Source of the DNA: Gemmatimonas aurantiaca T-27
GTDB lineage: Bacteria; Gemmatimonadota; Gemmatimonadetes; Gemmatimonadales; Gemmatimonadaceae
Direction of reading: 5' to 3'
Assembly: GCF_000010305.1 (NCBI RefSeq)
Contig: NC_012489.1
Location: 3,355,646-3,419,645, forward strand
Length of the DNA stretch: 64,000 nucleotides
Shown: positions 40,498 to 49,909 of the stretch, piece by piece
Position numbering within the stretch: the first letter of the stretch is position 1
Layout: each line of letters starts with the position of its first letter
The notes under the pieces: model-generated
Told to the model about the DNA's origin: nothing
What the model saw: the letters and a program-made list of their open reading frames with translations, nothing else
Databases searched by the model: none
Made by a program: the position numbers and the translations under genes

Positions 40498-41195
40498 GCG
40501 CACCGCGCTCGGCCATCCTCGTCGTCGACGACGAACCGGCCATTCGCTCCATCATTCGTGCGGCCGTGGAAGATGATGCCGGTATCGCGTTCGAAGCCGC
40601 GAATGCCGCCACCGGTCTCGAGATCGCGCGACGCGAACGGCCGGCATTGATCGTACTCGACCTCGGCCTGCCCGATCAGGACGGCGTGGATGTCTGTCAC
40701 GCGCTGCGGGAATGGAGTGCTGCGCCCATTCTCGTATTGTCGGCACGGCACAGCGACACCGAAAAGGCCCGCGCGCTCGACGCGGGCGCCGACGACTATC
40801 TCACTAAACCGTTCTCCACCATCGAACTGCAGGCCCGCATGCGCGCATTGTTGCGCCGCGCCCGCATGGCACCGGTTCCGGGTGGTGATGCTCCGCTGGT
40901 GCGTGGTGACGTGGTGATCGACCTCGCCAACCGGCAGGTGACGCAACACGGCATGCCGGTGCATCTGACGCCCACCGAATGGGATCTGCTGCGGGCCCTC
41001 GTGACACACGCTGGTCGTACCATGACCCACAAGCAGCTCTTCGATGCCGTGTGGGGACGTCACCATGGCGATGCGCAGCAGTATTTGCGTGTGTACATCG
41101 GGCACCTGCGCCGCAAACTCGAGGTCGACCCGCTGCGTCCCACACTCATCGTGACGGAAGGTGGTGTGGGTTACCGTTTTGCCGACCACCACTGA
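40494..41195 (+). CDS. kdpE: KdpE response regulator
   Basis: The receiver has AILVVDDEPAIRSIIRAAVE, the phosphoacceptor in IVLDLGLPDQDG, VLSARHSD and YLTKPFSTIEL. The DNA-binding domain (about residues 135-230) has LTPTEWDLLRALVTHAGRTMTHKQLFDAVWG, typical of KdpE. The length is 233 residues. It is followed by the sensor half of KdpD after 16 bp. It is expected to activate the kdp genes at K+ limitation; candidate binding repeats lie at 42371-42409. Confidence 0.92.
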   Translation: MSAPRSAILVVDDEPAIRSIIRAAVEDDAGIAFEAANAATGLEIARRERPALIVLDLGLPDQDGVDVCHALREWSAAPILVLSARHSDTEKARALDAGADDYLTKPFSTIELQARMRALLRRARMAPVPGGDAPLVRGDVVIDLANRQVTQHGMPVHLTPTEWDLLRALVTHAGRTMTHKQLFDAVWGRHHGDAQQYLRVYIGHLRRKLEVDPLRPTLIVTEGGVGYRFADHH

Positions 41196-41211
41196 GCATC
41201 GGTCACCACGC

Positions 41212-42348
41212 ATGCACGCCCGTGAGACCCGTGAGCTGAACGATCATCGACGATCGGGACGGGCAGCCTGGCTCGTGAGCATTCTCGCGTTGTTGCTCGC
41301 CACGCTGGCCCTGCATCAGGTGCGTGATGCGCTCGACAAGGCCCATGTGGCACTGGTATTGCTGCTGGTGGTGCTTGGCGGCAGCGCAGCGGGTGGGCGG
41401 GTGCTGGGCGTGGTGCTCGCACTGGCCGGCTTTGTGGTGTTCGATCTGTTTTTCCTGCCACCATTCAACACCCTGGTGGTGGCCGATCCATTGGACTGGC
41501 TGGTGCTGGTGGTGTTCCTCGCCACCGGTGTCGTGGCGGCGCAGTTGCTCACACGGGCGCAGCGTGAAGCCGATGAAGCCCGCCGTCGCTCGGAAGAGGT
41601 GGCGGCACTCACCGCACAGGCGCAGACCGATGCCGCCCATGCGGCAGCGTTGCGTGAAGCCGATCAGCTCAAGGACGCGCTGCTGGCCACGGTATCGCAT
41701 GACCTCCGCACACCCCTGACCACCATCCGCGGCCTGGCACACGACATTGTGCGCGATGGTGACGACCGGGCGCTGGCCATCGAAGAAGAGGTCGAGCGGC
41801 TCAATCGCCTCGTGACCGATCTGCTCGACCTGTCGCGCCTCAAGGCTGGCGGCGTGCCATTGGCACTGGCGCTCAACACCGCCGATGAGCTCATGGGCGC
41901 CACACTACAGCGTGTCTCTGGTGCAGCCACAGGCCGAGACATTCGGGCCTCGCTCGATCCCAATGAACCGCTGCTGGTGGGCACGTTTGACCTCACGCAT
42001 TCGGTGCGCATCCTGGGCAACCTGCTCGAGAACGCGCTCAAGTACGCACCGGACAATGCCCCCATCGATTTCACGGTGGTGCGCGAAGGCCCCATGCTGG
42101 CCTTCCGGGTGGCCGACCGCGGGCCTGGCATCGCCGACGAAGAGCGTGAACGCATCTTCACGCCGTTTCATCGTGCGACGTCGGCGCGTCCCGACGTGGG
42201 GAGTGTGGGTCTGGGGTTGGCCATTGCCCGCGGGCTGGCCGATGCGCAGGGCGGTTCGCTGCAGGTGACCCCACGCGACGGCGGAGGCAGTGTGTTCACC
42301 CTGCATCTGCCCGCGGCCGACCTCATCGACACCTTCGAGACCCGCTGA
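41212..42348 (+). CDS. KdpD C-terminal half: DUF4118 membrane domain and histidine kinase
   Basis: This protein has four hydrophobic helices (about residues 18-115, DUF4118-type, with FDLFFLPPFNTLVVADPLDW as in KdpD), then a coiled coil, HisKA with VSHDLRTPLTTIRGLAHDI (His near 163), and an HATPase domain with NLLENALKYAP, DRGPGI and GLGLAIARGLA. It is 378 residues long and lacks the N-terminal KdpD and universal-stress domains, which are instead encoded as a separate gene at 48415. I chose ATG 41212 because the frame upstream overlaps kdpE. The two parts together equal a full-length KdpD. Confidence 0.9.
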   Translation: MHARETRELNDHRRSGRAAWLVSILALLLATLALHQVRDALDKAHVALVLLLVVLGGSAAGGRVLGVVLALAGFVVFDLFFLPPFNTLVVADPLDWLVLVVFLATGVVAAQLLTRAQREADEARRRSEEVAALTAQAQTDAAHAAALREADQLKDALLATVSHDLRTPLTTIRGLAHDIVRDGDDRALAIEEEVERLNRLVTDLLDLSRLKAGGVPLALALNTADELMGATLQRVSGAATGRDIRASLDPNEPLLVGTFDLTHSVRILGNLLENALKYAPDNAPIDFTVVREGPMLAFRVADRGPGIADEERERIFTPFHRATSARPDVGSVGLGLAIARGLADAQGGSLQVTPRDGGGSVFTLHLPAADLIDTFETR

Positions 42349-42360
42349 ACCGCAGGCGGG

Positions 42361-42409
42361 TCCCACAAATCTTTGTGGGATCTTTGTGCCCTGCGGCCGC
42401 GCCTTTGTG
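42361..42409 (+). promoter_or_regulatory. Palindrome and phased CTTTGTG repeats upstream of the kdp structural genes
   Basis: TCCCACAAA (42361-42369) and TTTGTGGGA (42372-42380) form a perfect 9-bp inverted repeat with a 2-nt gap. CTTTGTG recurs at 42371, 42382 and 42403, spaced 11 and 21 bp, about one and two helical turns, as expected for OmpR-family (KdpE) binding. The palindrome could also act as a terminator for the upstream kinase gene. Confidence 0.5.
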
Positions 42410-42440
42410 CGGCGTTCACGGGTTGTCCGGCACCATGCAG

Positions 42441-42460
42441 CATCGCCCAATCGGGCGATG
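42441..42460 (+). promoter_or_regulatory. Leader hairpin before the kdp genes
   Basis: CATCGCCC (42441-42448) and GGGCGATG (42453-42460) form a perfect 8-bp stem with a 4-nt loop. It is followed at once by a smaller stem, CTACC-N5-GGTAG (42462-42476). I do not recognise a known riboswitch in it. Confidence 0.35.
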
Positions 42461-42498
42461 ACTACCCTCGCGGTAGCCTCACGCACTTCGAGGTCTGC

Positions 42499-42639
42499 AT
42501 GCGCGACTTGCTGTACCTGCTGCTCACGGTGGCCTGCTTTGCCGTGATGCTCCTCTATGTCCGAGGCTGTGCGGCCCTCGGACGGTCATCCGGCGCACAC
42601 GCCTCACGTGGCGAGTCGGGGCGAGGCCTGTCCTCATGA
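42499..42639 (+). CDS. Small membrane protein at the start of the kdp operon (KdpF-like position)
   Basis: The 46-residue product has one membrane helix ([20 protein letters not shown], about residues 4-23) followed by a polar tail. Short proteins of the form LLYLxLTVxxFxxxxLYVRGC occur upstream of kdpA in many bacteria. Its stop overlaps the kdpA start (ATGA at 42636). KdpF itself is a slightly different 29-residue peptide, so I leave the symbol blank. Confidence 0.65.
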   Translation: MRDLLYLLLTVACFAVMLLYVRGCAALGRSSGAHASRGESGRGLSS

Positions 42640-44389
42640 ATGTCGCGCCCACCTCCACGAATGGCTGGATGCAGATCGCGCTGTTTGCGGTCGCCGTGCT
42701 GCTCGTGACCAAGCCGATGGGCTGGTATCTCGCGCAGGTCTACGAAGGCCGCATGCGCTGGCTGGCCCCGATCGAGCGTCGACTGTATCGCCTCGCCGGT
42801 GTGGATGCCGAGTCCGAACAACATTGGACCACGTACGCTACATCGCTGCTGCTGTTCAGCGCCGTGAGCATGTTGCTCACCTACGTGGTCCTGCGCCTGC
42901 AGGGCTGGTTGCCGTTCAATCCGGTCGGGCTGGGGGCCGTAACCGACCGGCAGGCCTTCGAGACATCGGCGTCGTTTGTCTCCAATACCAACTGGCAGAG
43001 CTATGCGGGCGAAAGCACGATGTCGTACTTCGCGCAGGCCACACAGCTCACCTTCCACAACTTCACCTCGGCAGCCACCGGGCTTGGTGTGGCGGTGGCA
43101 TTGATGCGCGGCATTGCGCGTCGTGGCACGGGCAACGGCGCGGGCGCCGGGCGTATCGGCAACTTCTGGGTGGACCTGGTGCGTGGCACGCTGTACGTGC
43201 TGCTGCCCCTGTCGTGCATCCTCGCGCTGCTCTTCGTGCAACAGGGTGTGCCACAACGCTCGACGGTGCCGCCATCGCTCACACGCTCGATGGCGCCACG
43301 CAGACCATTGCCCGTGGGCCGGTGGCCAGTCAGGAGGCCATCAAACAACTCGGCACCAATGGTGGCGGTTTCTTCAACGCCAACGCGGCACATCCTTTCG
43401 AGAATCCGACGCCAGTCAGCAACTGGTGGTCGATGCTGGCGATCTTTCTCATCCCTGCCGGCACCGTGTGGATGTTCGGCCGCGGAGTGGGCAGCACGCG
43501 GCATGGGTGGGCCCTGTGGACGGCCATGTTCGTGTTGTTCATCGGCGGCACGAGTGTCGCCTATTGGGCGGAATCGCGTGGCAACCCGCAGCATGCCGCG
43601 CTGGGTGTCGACGTGGCCGGCGTGGTACCGGGGCACGCGGCCGGCAACATGGAAGGCAAGGAGGTGCGCTTCGGCATCGCCAACTCCGCGCTCTACGCCG
43701 TGGTTTCCACTGACGCCTCCTGCGGCGCGGTGAACAGCATGCACGACTCGTTCACGGCACTGGGCGGTCTGGTGCCGCTGGTGAACATGCAGCTCGGTGA
43801 ACTGATCTTCGGCGGTGTGGGCGCCGGACTGTACGGCACGCTGATCATGGTGGTGCTCACTGTGTTCATCGCCGGGCTCATGGTGGGACGCACGCCGGAG
43901 TATCTGGGCAAGCGCATTCAGCAGCGCGAAGTGCAGATGGTCATGTGTTATGTACTCGCGTTTCCCGCCATCGTGCTGCCGCTCACGGCCATCTCGCTGG
44001 TATTGCCCGAGGGCCTCGCTGGTCTCAACAACCGCGGTCCGCACGGCCTGACGGAAGTGCTCTATGCCTTCACGTCCACCGCCGCCAACAACGGCAGTGC
44101 GTTCGCCGGCCTCACCGGCGGCACCACGTTCTACAACACCCTCTTCGGGATCGCGATGCTGCTGGGCCGTTTCGCGCTGATCGTGCCCGTCCTGGCGCTG
44201 GCCGGCTTCCTGGCCGAACAACGTATTGCTCCGGCCACAGCGGGCACATTCCCGGTCACCGGGCCGATGTTCGTCACGCTGCTGCTGGGCGTGATCCTGA
44301 TTGTCGGTGCGCTCACCTACTTTCCCGCCCTCGCGCTCGGTCCGGTGGTGGAACACCTCCTCATGACCGGCGGGAGGTTGTTCTCATGA
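42636..44389 (+). pseudogene. kdpA: kdpA, potassium-translocating subunit, interrupted by a 1-base frameshift
   Basis: KdpA is the channel-like K+ binding subunit of the Kdp ATPase. From 42636 the frame encodes a normal N-terminal third ([32 protein letters not shown], then [22 protein letters not shown]). After about 43256 it continues only in another frame, with [34 protein letters not shown] and the rest of KdpA to 44389. One extra A after CCACAA (43251-43256) would restore VPQTLDGA, the family consensus, and a 584-residue protein. Everything else is intact, including overlaps at both ends, so this is either a sequencing error or a recent inactivation. No slippery heptamer is present. Confidence 0.88.
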
Positions 44390-46452
44390 CCACCACATCG
44401 CGCCCCCTCCTTGATGGGGCCATCGTACGCCGGGCCATGAGTGAGTCAGTGCGCAAGCTCGATCCGCGCCAGATGGTGCGCAACCCGGTGATGTTCGTGG
44501 TGCTGCTGGGCTGTGTGCTCACGACGATCACTCTGTTGCTCGACATCAGCCGGGGGGCATCCGACATCGGCTTCACGCTGCAGCTCACGCTGTGGCTCTG
44601 GTTCACGGTGCTGTTCGCCAACTTCGCCGAAGCCATGGCGGAAGGACGTGGCAAAGCGCAGGCCGACAGTCTGCGTGCGGCACGCTCCGATGTGCAGGCC
44701 AAGCAGCTCGACGCCTCTGACGGCGATGGAGATATCGACATCAAGGCATTCGAGTTGGTGTCGGCCAATGCGCTGCGTCGTGGTGCGCTGGTGGTGTGTT
44801 TTCCGGGCGATGTGATCCCGAGCGACGGCGAAGTGATCATCGGCGTGGCGTCGGTGGATGAATCGGCCATCACCGGTGAAAGTGCACCGGTCATTCGCGA
44901 AAGTGGCGGCGACCGTTCGGCCGTCACCGGCGGCACCAAGGTGCTCTCCGATTATCTCGTGATTCGCATCGGCGCCAATCCGGGCGAAACGTTCATCGAT
45001 CGCATGATCGCCCTGGTGGAAGGCGCATCGCGGCAAAAGACTCCCAACGAAATTGCGCTCACCATTCTGCTGGTGGGGCTCACCGTGGTGTTTCTGTTGG
45101 CGGTGATCGCCCTCGAACCACTGGCCCGCTACAGCGGCGCCTCGGTGTCCATTCCCGTGCTGGTGGCGCTACTGGTGTGCCTCATCCCCACGACTATCGG
45201 CGGCCTGTTGTCGGCCATCGGTATTGCGGGCATGGATCGGCTCATCCAGCAGAACGTGGTGGCGATGAGCGGCCGCGCGGTGGAAGCCGCGGGCGATGTG
45301 CACACCCTGCTGCTCGACAAGACTGGCACGATCACGCTGGGCAATCGCGTGGCCTCGGCGTTTGCCCCGGTGCCGGGTGTGGACGAAGCGTTTCTCGCCG
45401 AACGGGCACAACTCGCCTCGCTGGCCGACGAAACGCCGGAAGGCCGCAGTATCGTGGTGCTGGCCAAGGAACGCTTTGGCTTGCGCGGCCAGCAGGTGGC
45501 CGATTCGGAGTTTGTGCCGTTCAGCGCCAGCACGCGCATGAGTGGTGTGAACATACATGGCATCGAACTGCGAAAGGGCGCCGCCGACGCGGTGATTCGC
45601 TGGGTACGCGAGCATCAGGGCGAGGTGCCGGACGCCCTCGAAGCCCTGGTGGGTGACATCGCGCGCGCCGGTGGCACTCCGTTGGTGGTTGGTGAGCGCA
45701 CCAACACGGGCTGCCGCGTGCTCGGCGTGATCGCCCTCAAGGACGTCGTGAAGGGTGGCATGCGCGAGCGCTTCGACCGGCTGCGTGCCATGGGCATCCG
45801 CACCGTCATGATCACCGGCGACAATCCACTCACCGCTGCGGCCATCGCCGCCGAAGCGGGCGTGGACGACTACCTCGCTGAAGCGCGCCCCGAAGACAAG
45901 ATGGCGCTCATCGTGCGCGAGCAGCAGGGCGGGCGGTTGGTGGCCATGGCCGGCGACGGCACCAACGATGCCCCAGCGCTGGCCCAGGCCGATGTGGGTG
46001 TGGCCATGAACACGGGCACGCAGGCTGCCAAGGAAGCGGGGAACATGATCGACCTCGACTCCAATCCCACGAAACTCATCGAGATCGTGGAGATCGGCAA
46101 GCAGTTGCTGATGACGCGCGGTGCGCTCACCACGTTTTCCATCTCCAACGATATCGCGAAGTACTTCGCGATCATCCCGGCGATGTTCATCGCGGCATTT
46201 CCCGAACTGGCCGTGCTCAACGTCATGGGACTGCACTCCCGCGAGAGTACCATCCTGGCCTCGGTGATCTTCAACGCGCTCATCATCGTAGCGCTCATCC
46301 CGCTGGCACTGCGCGGCGTCACCTACCGTCCCGCCGCGGCCAACATCGTGCTGCGTCGCAACCTGCTCATCTACGGTGTGGGTGGTCTCCTCGTGCCCTT
46401 CCTGGGCATCAAGGTCATCGACCTCGCACTCGTGGCGCTGCACCTGGCCTGA
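44386..46452 (+). CDS. kdpB: Potassium-transporting P-type ATPase, catalytic subunit B
   Basis: KdpB hydrolyses ATP to drive K+ uptake by the KdpFABC complex. The P-type motifs are TGES (about residues 164-167), the phosphorylation site [10 protein letters not shown] (Asp311), and the hinge [20 protein letters not shown]. The stretch [23 protein letters not shown] is specific to KdpB. I chose ATG 44386, overlapping the kdpA stop (ATGA), which gives 688 residues against about 682 in E. coli. The gene is intact. Confidence 0.96.
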   Translation: MTTTSRPLLDGAIVRRAMSESVRKLDPRQMVRNPVMFVVLLGCVLTTITLLLDISRGASDIGFTLQLTLWLWFTVLFANFAEAMAEGRGKAQADSLRAARSDVQAKQLDASDGDGDIDIKAFELVSANALRRGALVVCFPGDVIPSDGEVIIGVASVDESAITGESAPVIRESGGDRSAVTGGTKVLSDYLVIRIGANPGETFIDRMIALVEGASRQKTPNEIALTILLVGLTVVFLLAVIALEPLARYSGASVSIPVLVALLVCLIPTTIGGLLSAIGIAGMDRLIQQNVVAMSGRAVEAAGDVHTLLLDKTGTITLGNRVASAFAPVPGVDEAFLAERAQLASLADETPEGRSIVVLAKERFGLRGQQVADSEFVPFSASTRMSGVNIHGIELRKGAADAVIRWVREHQGEVPDALEALVGDIARAGGTPLVVGERTNTGCRVLGVIALKDVVKGGMRERFDRLRAMGIRTVMITGDNPLTAAAIAAEAGVDDYLAEARPEDKMALIVREQQGGRLVAMAGDGTNDAPALAQADVGVAMNTGTQAAKEAGNMIDLDSNPTKLIEIVEIGKQLLMTRGALTTFSISNDIAKYFAIIPAMFIAAFPELAVLNVMGLHSRESTILASVIFNALIIVALIPLALRGVTYRPAAANIVLRRNLLIYGVGGLLVPFLGIKVIDLALVALHLA

Positions 46453-46471
46453 GCTCACACAGGAAACGTCC

Positions 46472-47083
46472 ATGAAAGCTTCCATGATGCAACACCTTCG
46501 CCCCGCGCTCGTGATGACGGCCGCACTTTGCCTCATCACCGGCATCATCTACCCCGGCCTGATCACCGGCGCGGCACAACTGCTCTTCCCGGCGCAGGCC
46601 AACGGATCGCTCATCGAACGCGACGGGCGTGTGGTCGGTAGCGCGCTGATCGGTCAACGCTTCACCACGCCGAACTACTTCCACGGCCGGCCGTCGGCTG
46701 CGGGCGCCGATGGCTACGACGCCATGGCATCGGGCGGCAGCAACAAGGGCCCCACCGACAGCACACTCGCGGCCCGTATTGCCGAACGCGTAGACAGCGT
46801 CGTTGTAGACGGCGGCGTACGCGGCCGCATTCCGGCCGACCTGGTCACGGCATCGGGATCGGGACTCGACCCCGACATCTCGCCAGCGTCGGCAGCGCTG
46901 CAGGTCGCGCGTGTGGCGCAGGCGCGCGAGCTGCCCGCCGCAACCGTGACCCTTCTCGTCGCCCAACACACCACGCCGCGCCAGCTCGGCGTTCTTGGCG
47001 AGCCACGCGTGAATGTGCTGCGCCTCAATCTCGCGCTGGATTCCCTGAGCGCGACCTCCCCGTCAGTGCGTTCGGTGCGCTGA
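46472..47083 (+). CDS. kdpC: Potassium-transporting ATPase subunit C
   Basis: KdpC stabilises the KdpAB complex. The N-terminal helix ALVMTAALCLITGIIYPGLITGAAQLLFP is followed by the family motifs GSALIGQRFTTPNYFHGRPSAAG and SGLDPDISPASAALQVARVA. The length is 203 residues. ATG 46472 has an AGGAAA Shine-Dalgarno site and lies 19 bp after kdpB. Confidence 0.95.
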   Translation: MKASMMQHLRPALVMTAALCLITGIIYPGLITGAAQLLFPAQANGSLIERDGRVVGSALIGQRFTTPNYFHGRPSAAGADGYDAMASGGSNKGPTDSTLAARIAERVDSVVVDGGVRGRIPADLVTASGSGLDPDISPASAALQVARVAQARELPAATVTLLVAQHTTPRQLGVLGEPRVNVLRLNLALDSLSATSPSVRSVR

Positions 47084-47119
47084 CTCCCATATCGATCCCC
47101 ATCGATTCACAAACGAGCC

Positions 47120-48415
47120 ATGAATCCGCTTCTCGTTGCGTCTTTCGTCGTGCCGCTGCTGGGCAGTGACACGCTAGGTGTGCAGAAACCCGCGGTCGAC
47201 TCCGCCGAGGCCAAGGTACCCTTTGGGCACGCCGACTTCACCTGGATGAATGGACAGAGCCGTCAACGTTCCACGCCGTTGCAGCTCGGCAAGTACGTCA
47301 CCGGCAGTCTGTACCTCGACACCTACTTCTCGCAGTCCAACAACCGCCCGCGCGACAACACCATCGTGGGTTCGGCCAGCATTGGACGCAGTGGCGAATT
47401 CCAGATCAACCTCGCCAGTGTCGGTGTGTCGTGGAACTACCAGAACGTCATCGGGCGCATCGAGCTGCAGTCGGGTAGCATGCTCAACATCGTGCAGGAC
47501 CTCGATGGCAGTGTGGGCCGAGGCCGCAACCTCACCACTGCGGGGCTGCGCAACATCCGCCAGGCCACAGCGGGCTACCACTTCGACAAAGGCTACGGCA
47601 TCGACGTGGAGGCGGGCATCTTCGCCAGCTACGTGGGCCTCGAGAGCTACCTGCTGGGCGAGAACTGGAATTACCACCGCTCGCTGGTGTGTGACTTCAC
47701 GCCCTTCTACTTCCAGGGGGTGAGGGCGTCATTCTATCCCACGCAAAAACTCAAGCTGGAACCGTGGATCATGAACGGCTTCCAGACCTACGGGCGATGG
47801 AATGTCGCACCCAGCGTGGGTTTCTCCACCTACTATCGCCCCACCGGCTCACTCGGGCTGATCGGCAACTTCTACTATGGCGCGGATCAGCGTGGCAATC
47901 CTGGCCGCAAGCGCTTCCATCACGACAATTCCGTGCTGCTGCGCTATCTCGACCGTCCTACGGCGCACGGTATCAGCAAGATGGCCTTTTCGCTCAACTC
48001 GCACTACGGATTCGAGCAGGGTGGCAATGGCCCATCGGCCGGCCAGGCCTACATGGCCGGCACATCGTTCGTGAACAGTATCTGGTTCAACCAGGACCGG
48101 CTGGCACTGGCGGTGCGGGCCGAGTTGGTAGCCAACCCGTCGCGCTATCTCGCGCCGGCGCCGACCCCGGGTGGATTCACCGACGGCGGCACCGACTTCA
48201 TGGCGCGTGGACTCACGGCCACGTTCGATGTCATGCCGACGGACTTCTTCTCCGTACGTGCCGAGGTGATGACACGCGCTTCCAGCGTGCCGTTCTTTGC
48301 GGGCCCCGGTGGTACCACGTCGGTGGACGGATACCTGGGCACTCCAGGCGACTTCACGCCCGATGTGCGTCGTGCGCAGACACTCTTCACACTCGCGCTC
48401 AATTTCCGACTCTGA
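47120..48415 (+). CDS. Outer-membrane beta-barrel porin (OmpL/BBP2-like) within the kdp operon
   Basis: The 431-residue protein has a short hydrophobic start and alternating aromatic strands (GSLYLDTYFSQSNNRP, GFSTYYRPTGSLGLIGNFYYG) ending in a C-terminal Phe-x-Leu strand (LALNFRL), the usual signal for outer-membrane insertion. It resembles the putative porin type BBP2/OmpL, and such porins sit in kdp operons of other Gram-negative phyla. Its likely role is passage of K+ across the outer membrane. Its stop shares one base with the start of the next gene (TGATG), and it lies 36 bp after kdpC. Confidence 0.8.
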   Translation: MNPLLVASFVVPLLGSDTLGVQKPAVDSAEAKVPFGHADFTWMNGQSRQRSTPLQLGKYVTGSLYLDTYFSQSNNRPRDNTIVGSASIGRSGEFQINLASVGVSWNYQNVIGRIELQSGSMLNIVQDLDGSVGRGRNLTTAGLRNIRQATAGYHFDKGYGIDVEAGIFASYVGLESYLLGENWNYHRSLVCDFTPFYFQGVRASFYPTQKLKLEPWIMNGFQTYGRWNVAPSVGFSTYYRPTGSLGLIGNFYYGADQRGNPGRKRFHHDNSVLLRYLDRPTAHGISKMAFSLNSHYGFEQGGNGPSAGQAYMAGTSFVNSIWFNQDRLALAVRAELVANPSRYLAPAPTPGGFTDGGTDFMARGLTATFDVMPTDFFSVRAEVMTRASSVPFFAGPGGTTSVDGYLGTPGDFTPDVRRAQTLFTLALNFRL

Positions 48416-49560
48416 TGGCGTCGCCCACACCCATCGACCCGCGCGACCAGGCGCTGCTGTCGCTGTTGCCACGCAACGGCCGCGGACACTTCAAGGTGTA
48501 CCTTGGTTCGGCGGCGGGTGTTGGCAAGACCGTGCGCATGCTGCAGGAAGCGCACGACCTGCGTCAGCGTGGTGTCGATGTGGTGGTGGGGTTCATCGAA
48601 ACACATGGACGGGCAGAGACGGCGGCACTGGTGCGCGACCTCGACATCGTGCCGCGTACCAGCATGACGTACCGTGACGTCACACTGGAAGAGATGGACC
48701 TGTGCGCTGTGTTGGCCCGTGCACCCCAAGTCGCCCTGGTGGACGAACTGGCGCACAACAATGTGCCGGGCAGCGTACATCGCAAACGCTGGGAGGACGT
48801 GCTCGATCTGCTCGAAGCAGGCATCAGTGTGGTGAGCGCGATGAATGTGCAGCACGTGGAGTCGATCGCGCCTATCGTGCAGCAGGCGCTGGGCGTGGTC
48901 GTGCGGGAGACCGTGCCCGACTGGGTGCTGGGCCGTGCCGATCAGGTGGTGAACATCGACATTCCGGCTGACGAACTGCGCCGGCGGCTGATCGACGGCA
49001 AGATCTATGCGTTAGACAAAGTACCGACCGCGCTCGACCATTTTTTCACGGCCGAAAACCTCACGACACTACGGGAGCTGGCACTGCGCGAAGCTGCCAG
49101 CTCTGTGGATCGGGAGCGTATGGAGCTGGTGCGCCGAGAGACGGGGCGCAGTGCCACCGTGCATGCCAGCGCCGATCGATTGATGGTGGCGATGGCCAGT
49201 CACCCACCGCGCACCGCAGCACTGCTGCACAAGGCGCGCCGCATTGCCGGTCGGCTCAACTCCGACTGGTACTGCGTGTATGTGCAGACGCCGTCCGAAC
49301 GTGCGGATCGCATCGACACCAGTATTCAGCGTGCACTCGTATCCAACATTCAGCTCGCGCAGCGCATGGGCGCCGAAGTGGTGAAACTGGAAGGCGACGA
49401 CGTGGCGGCCGCGATCATCCAGTTCGCCCAGCGCGAGGGTGTGTCACTGGTATTGGTGGGCCGGAGCGAACGCTCCTGGTGGCATCGCATCCGGCACGGC
49501 TCCGTTGTCGACCGTCTGCTCTCCCGCGACCTGGGGCTCGACGTGCTGATCGTCAGCTAA
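48415..49560 (+). CDS. KdpD N-terminal half: KdpD sensor domain and universal-stress (USP) domain
   Basis: This 381-residue protein is the cytoplasmic N-terminal part of KdpD without transmembrane or kinase domains. The ATP-binding motifs are GSAAGVGKT (Walker A, about residues 31-39) and VALVDELAHNN (Walker B, about 107-117). The stretch GFIETHGRAETAALVRDLDIVPR is KdpD-specific. A USP domain (about 250-381) ends LVGRSERSWWHRIRHGSVVDRLL. The kinase half lies 6 kb upstream at 41212. The two are expected to act together in K+ sensing. Confidence 0.9.
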   Translation: MASPTPIDPRDQALLSLLPRNGRGHFKVYLGSAAGVGKTVRMLQEAHDLRQRGVDVVVGFIETHGRAETAALVRDLDIVPRTSMTYRDVTLEEMDLCAVLARAPQVALVDELAHNNVPGSVHRKRWEDVLDLLEAGISVVSAMNVQHVESIAPIVQQALGVVVRETVPDWVLGRADQVVNIDIPADELRRRLIDGKIYALDKVPTALDHFFTAENLTTLRELALREAASSVDRERMELVRRETGRSATVHASADRLMVAMASHPPRTAALLHKARRIAGRLNSDWYCVYVQTPSERADRIDTSIQRALVSNIQLAQRMGAEVVKLEGDDVAAAIIQFAQREGVSLVLVGRSERSWWHRIRHGSVVDRLLSRDLGLDVLIVS

Positions 49561-49585
49561 AGACTCGCCAGGTCGCAACAACTTC

Positions 49586-49703
49586 AACAGCGGGGGGAAC
49601 GCAGACAACACAGAAGCCATGCAGATCACACGGATAAAATCAAAAAAATTTGTATCTGTGTTTTCTGCTCTGCTTTCGTGCGATCTGCGTTCCCCTCGCT
49701 GTT
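49586..49703. repeat. Intact copy of a long palindromic intergenic repeat
   Basis: The arms begin AACAGCGGGGGGAAC (49586-49600) and end GTTCCCCTCGCTGTT (49689-49703), complementary except for one base. Inside, both arms are variants of CAGATCNCACNGA-like sequence, around an A/T-rich centre with A7 and T3 runs. It lies just after the kdpD N-half gene. A second copy flanks the IS element at 50620 and 52034. It could fold into a long hairpin. Confidence 0.75.
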
Positions 49704-49909
49704 TACCATTTCCTATCGACGCGCAGACTGACCGACCGGTCTGTTCGGCAGTAGCTCTGCCTTCGCCACCGCATTCATAGAACCACCGCGACGACGACAT
49801 CATCGAACGGGAAGGCGACCTGTGGGTGAGACATGGGCCATTCCCATATGCTCCCGATTTCTTCCGTGCGCCGCTATCCAATCCGGTCCGATATCACGTA
49901 ATTTCGGAC

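Noticed and set aside
42441-42476. c-di-AMP (ydaO-type) riboswitch before kdp
   Set aside because: The two small hairpins do not show the conserved parts of that riboswitch class that I could recognise.
43245-43262. Programmed ribosomal frameshift in kdpA
   Set aside because: There is no slippery heptamer or downstream structure, and one added base restores the family sequence exactly.
47764-48414. Plus-strand extension of the KdpD N-half frame into the porin gene
   Set aside because: The sequence before 48415 has no KdpD features and overlaps a convincing porin in another frame.
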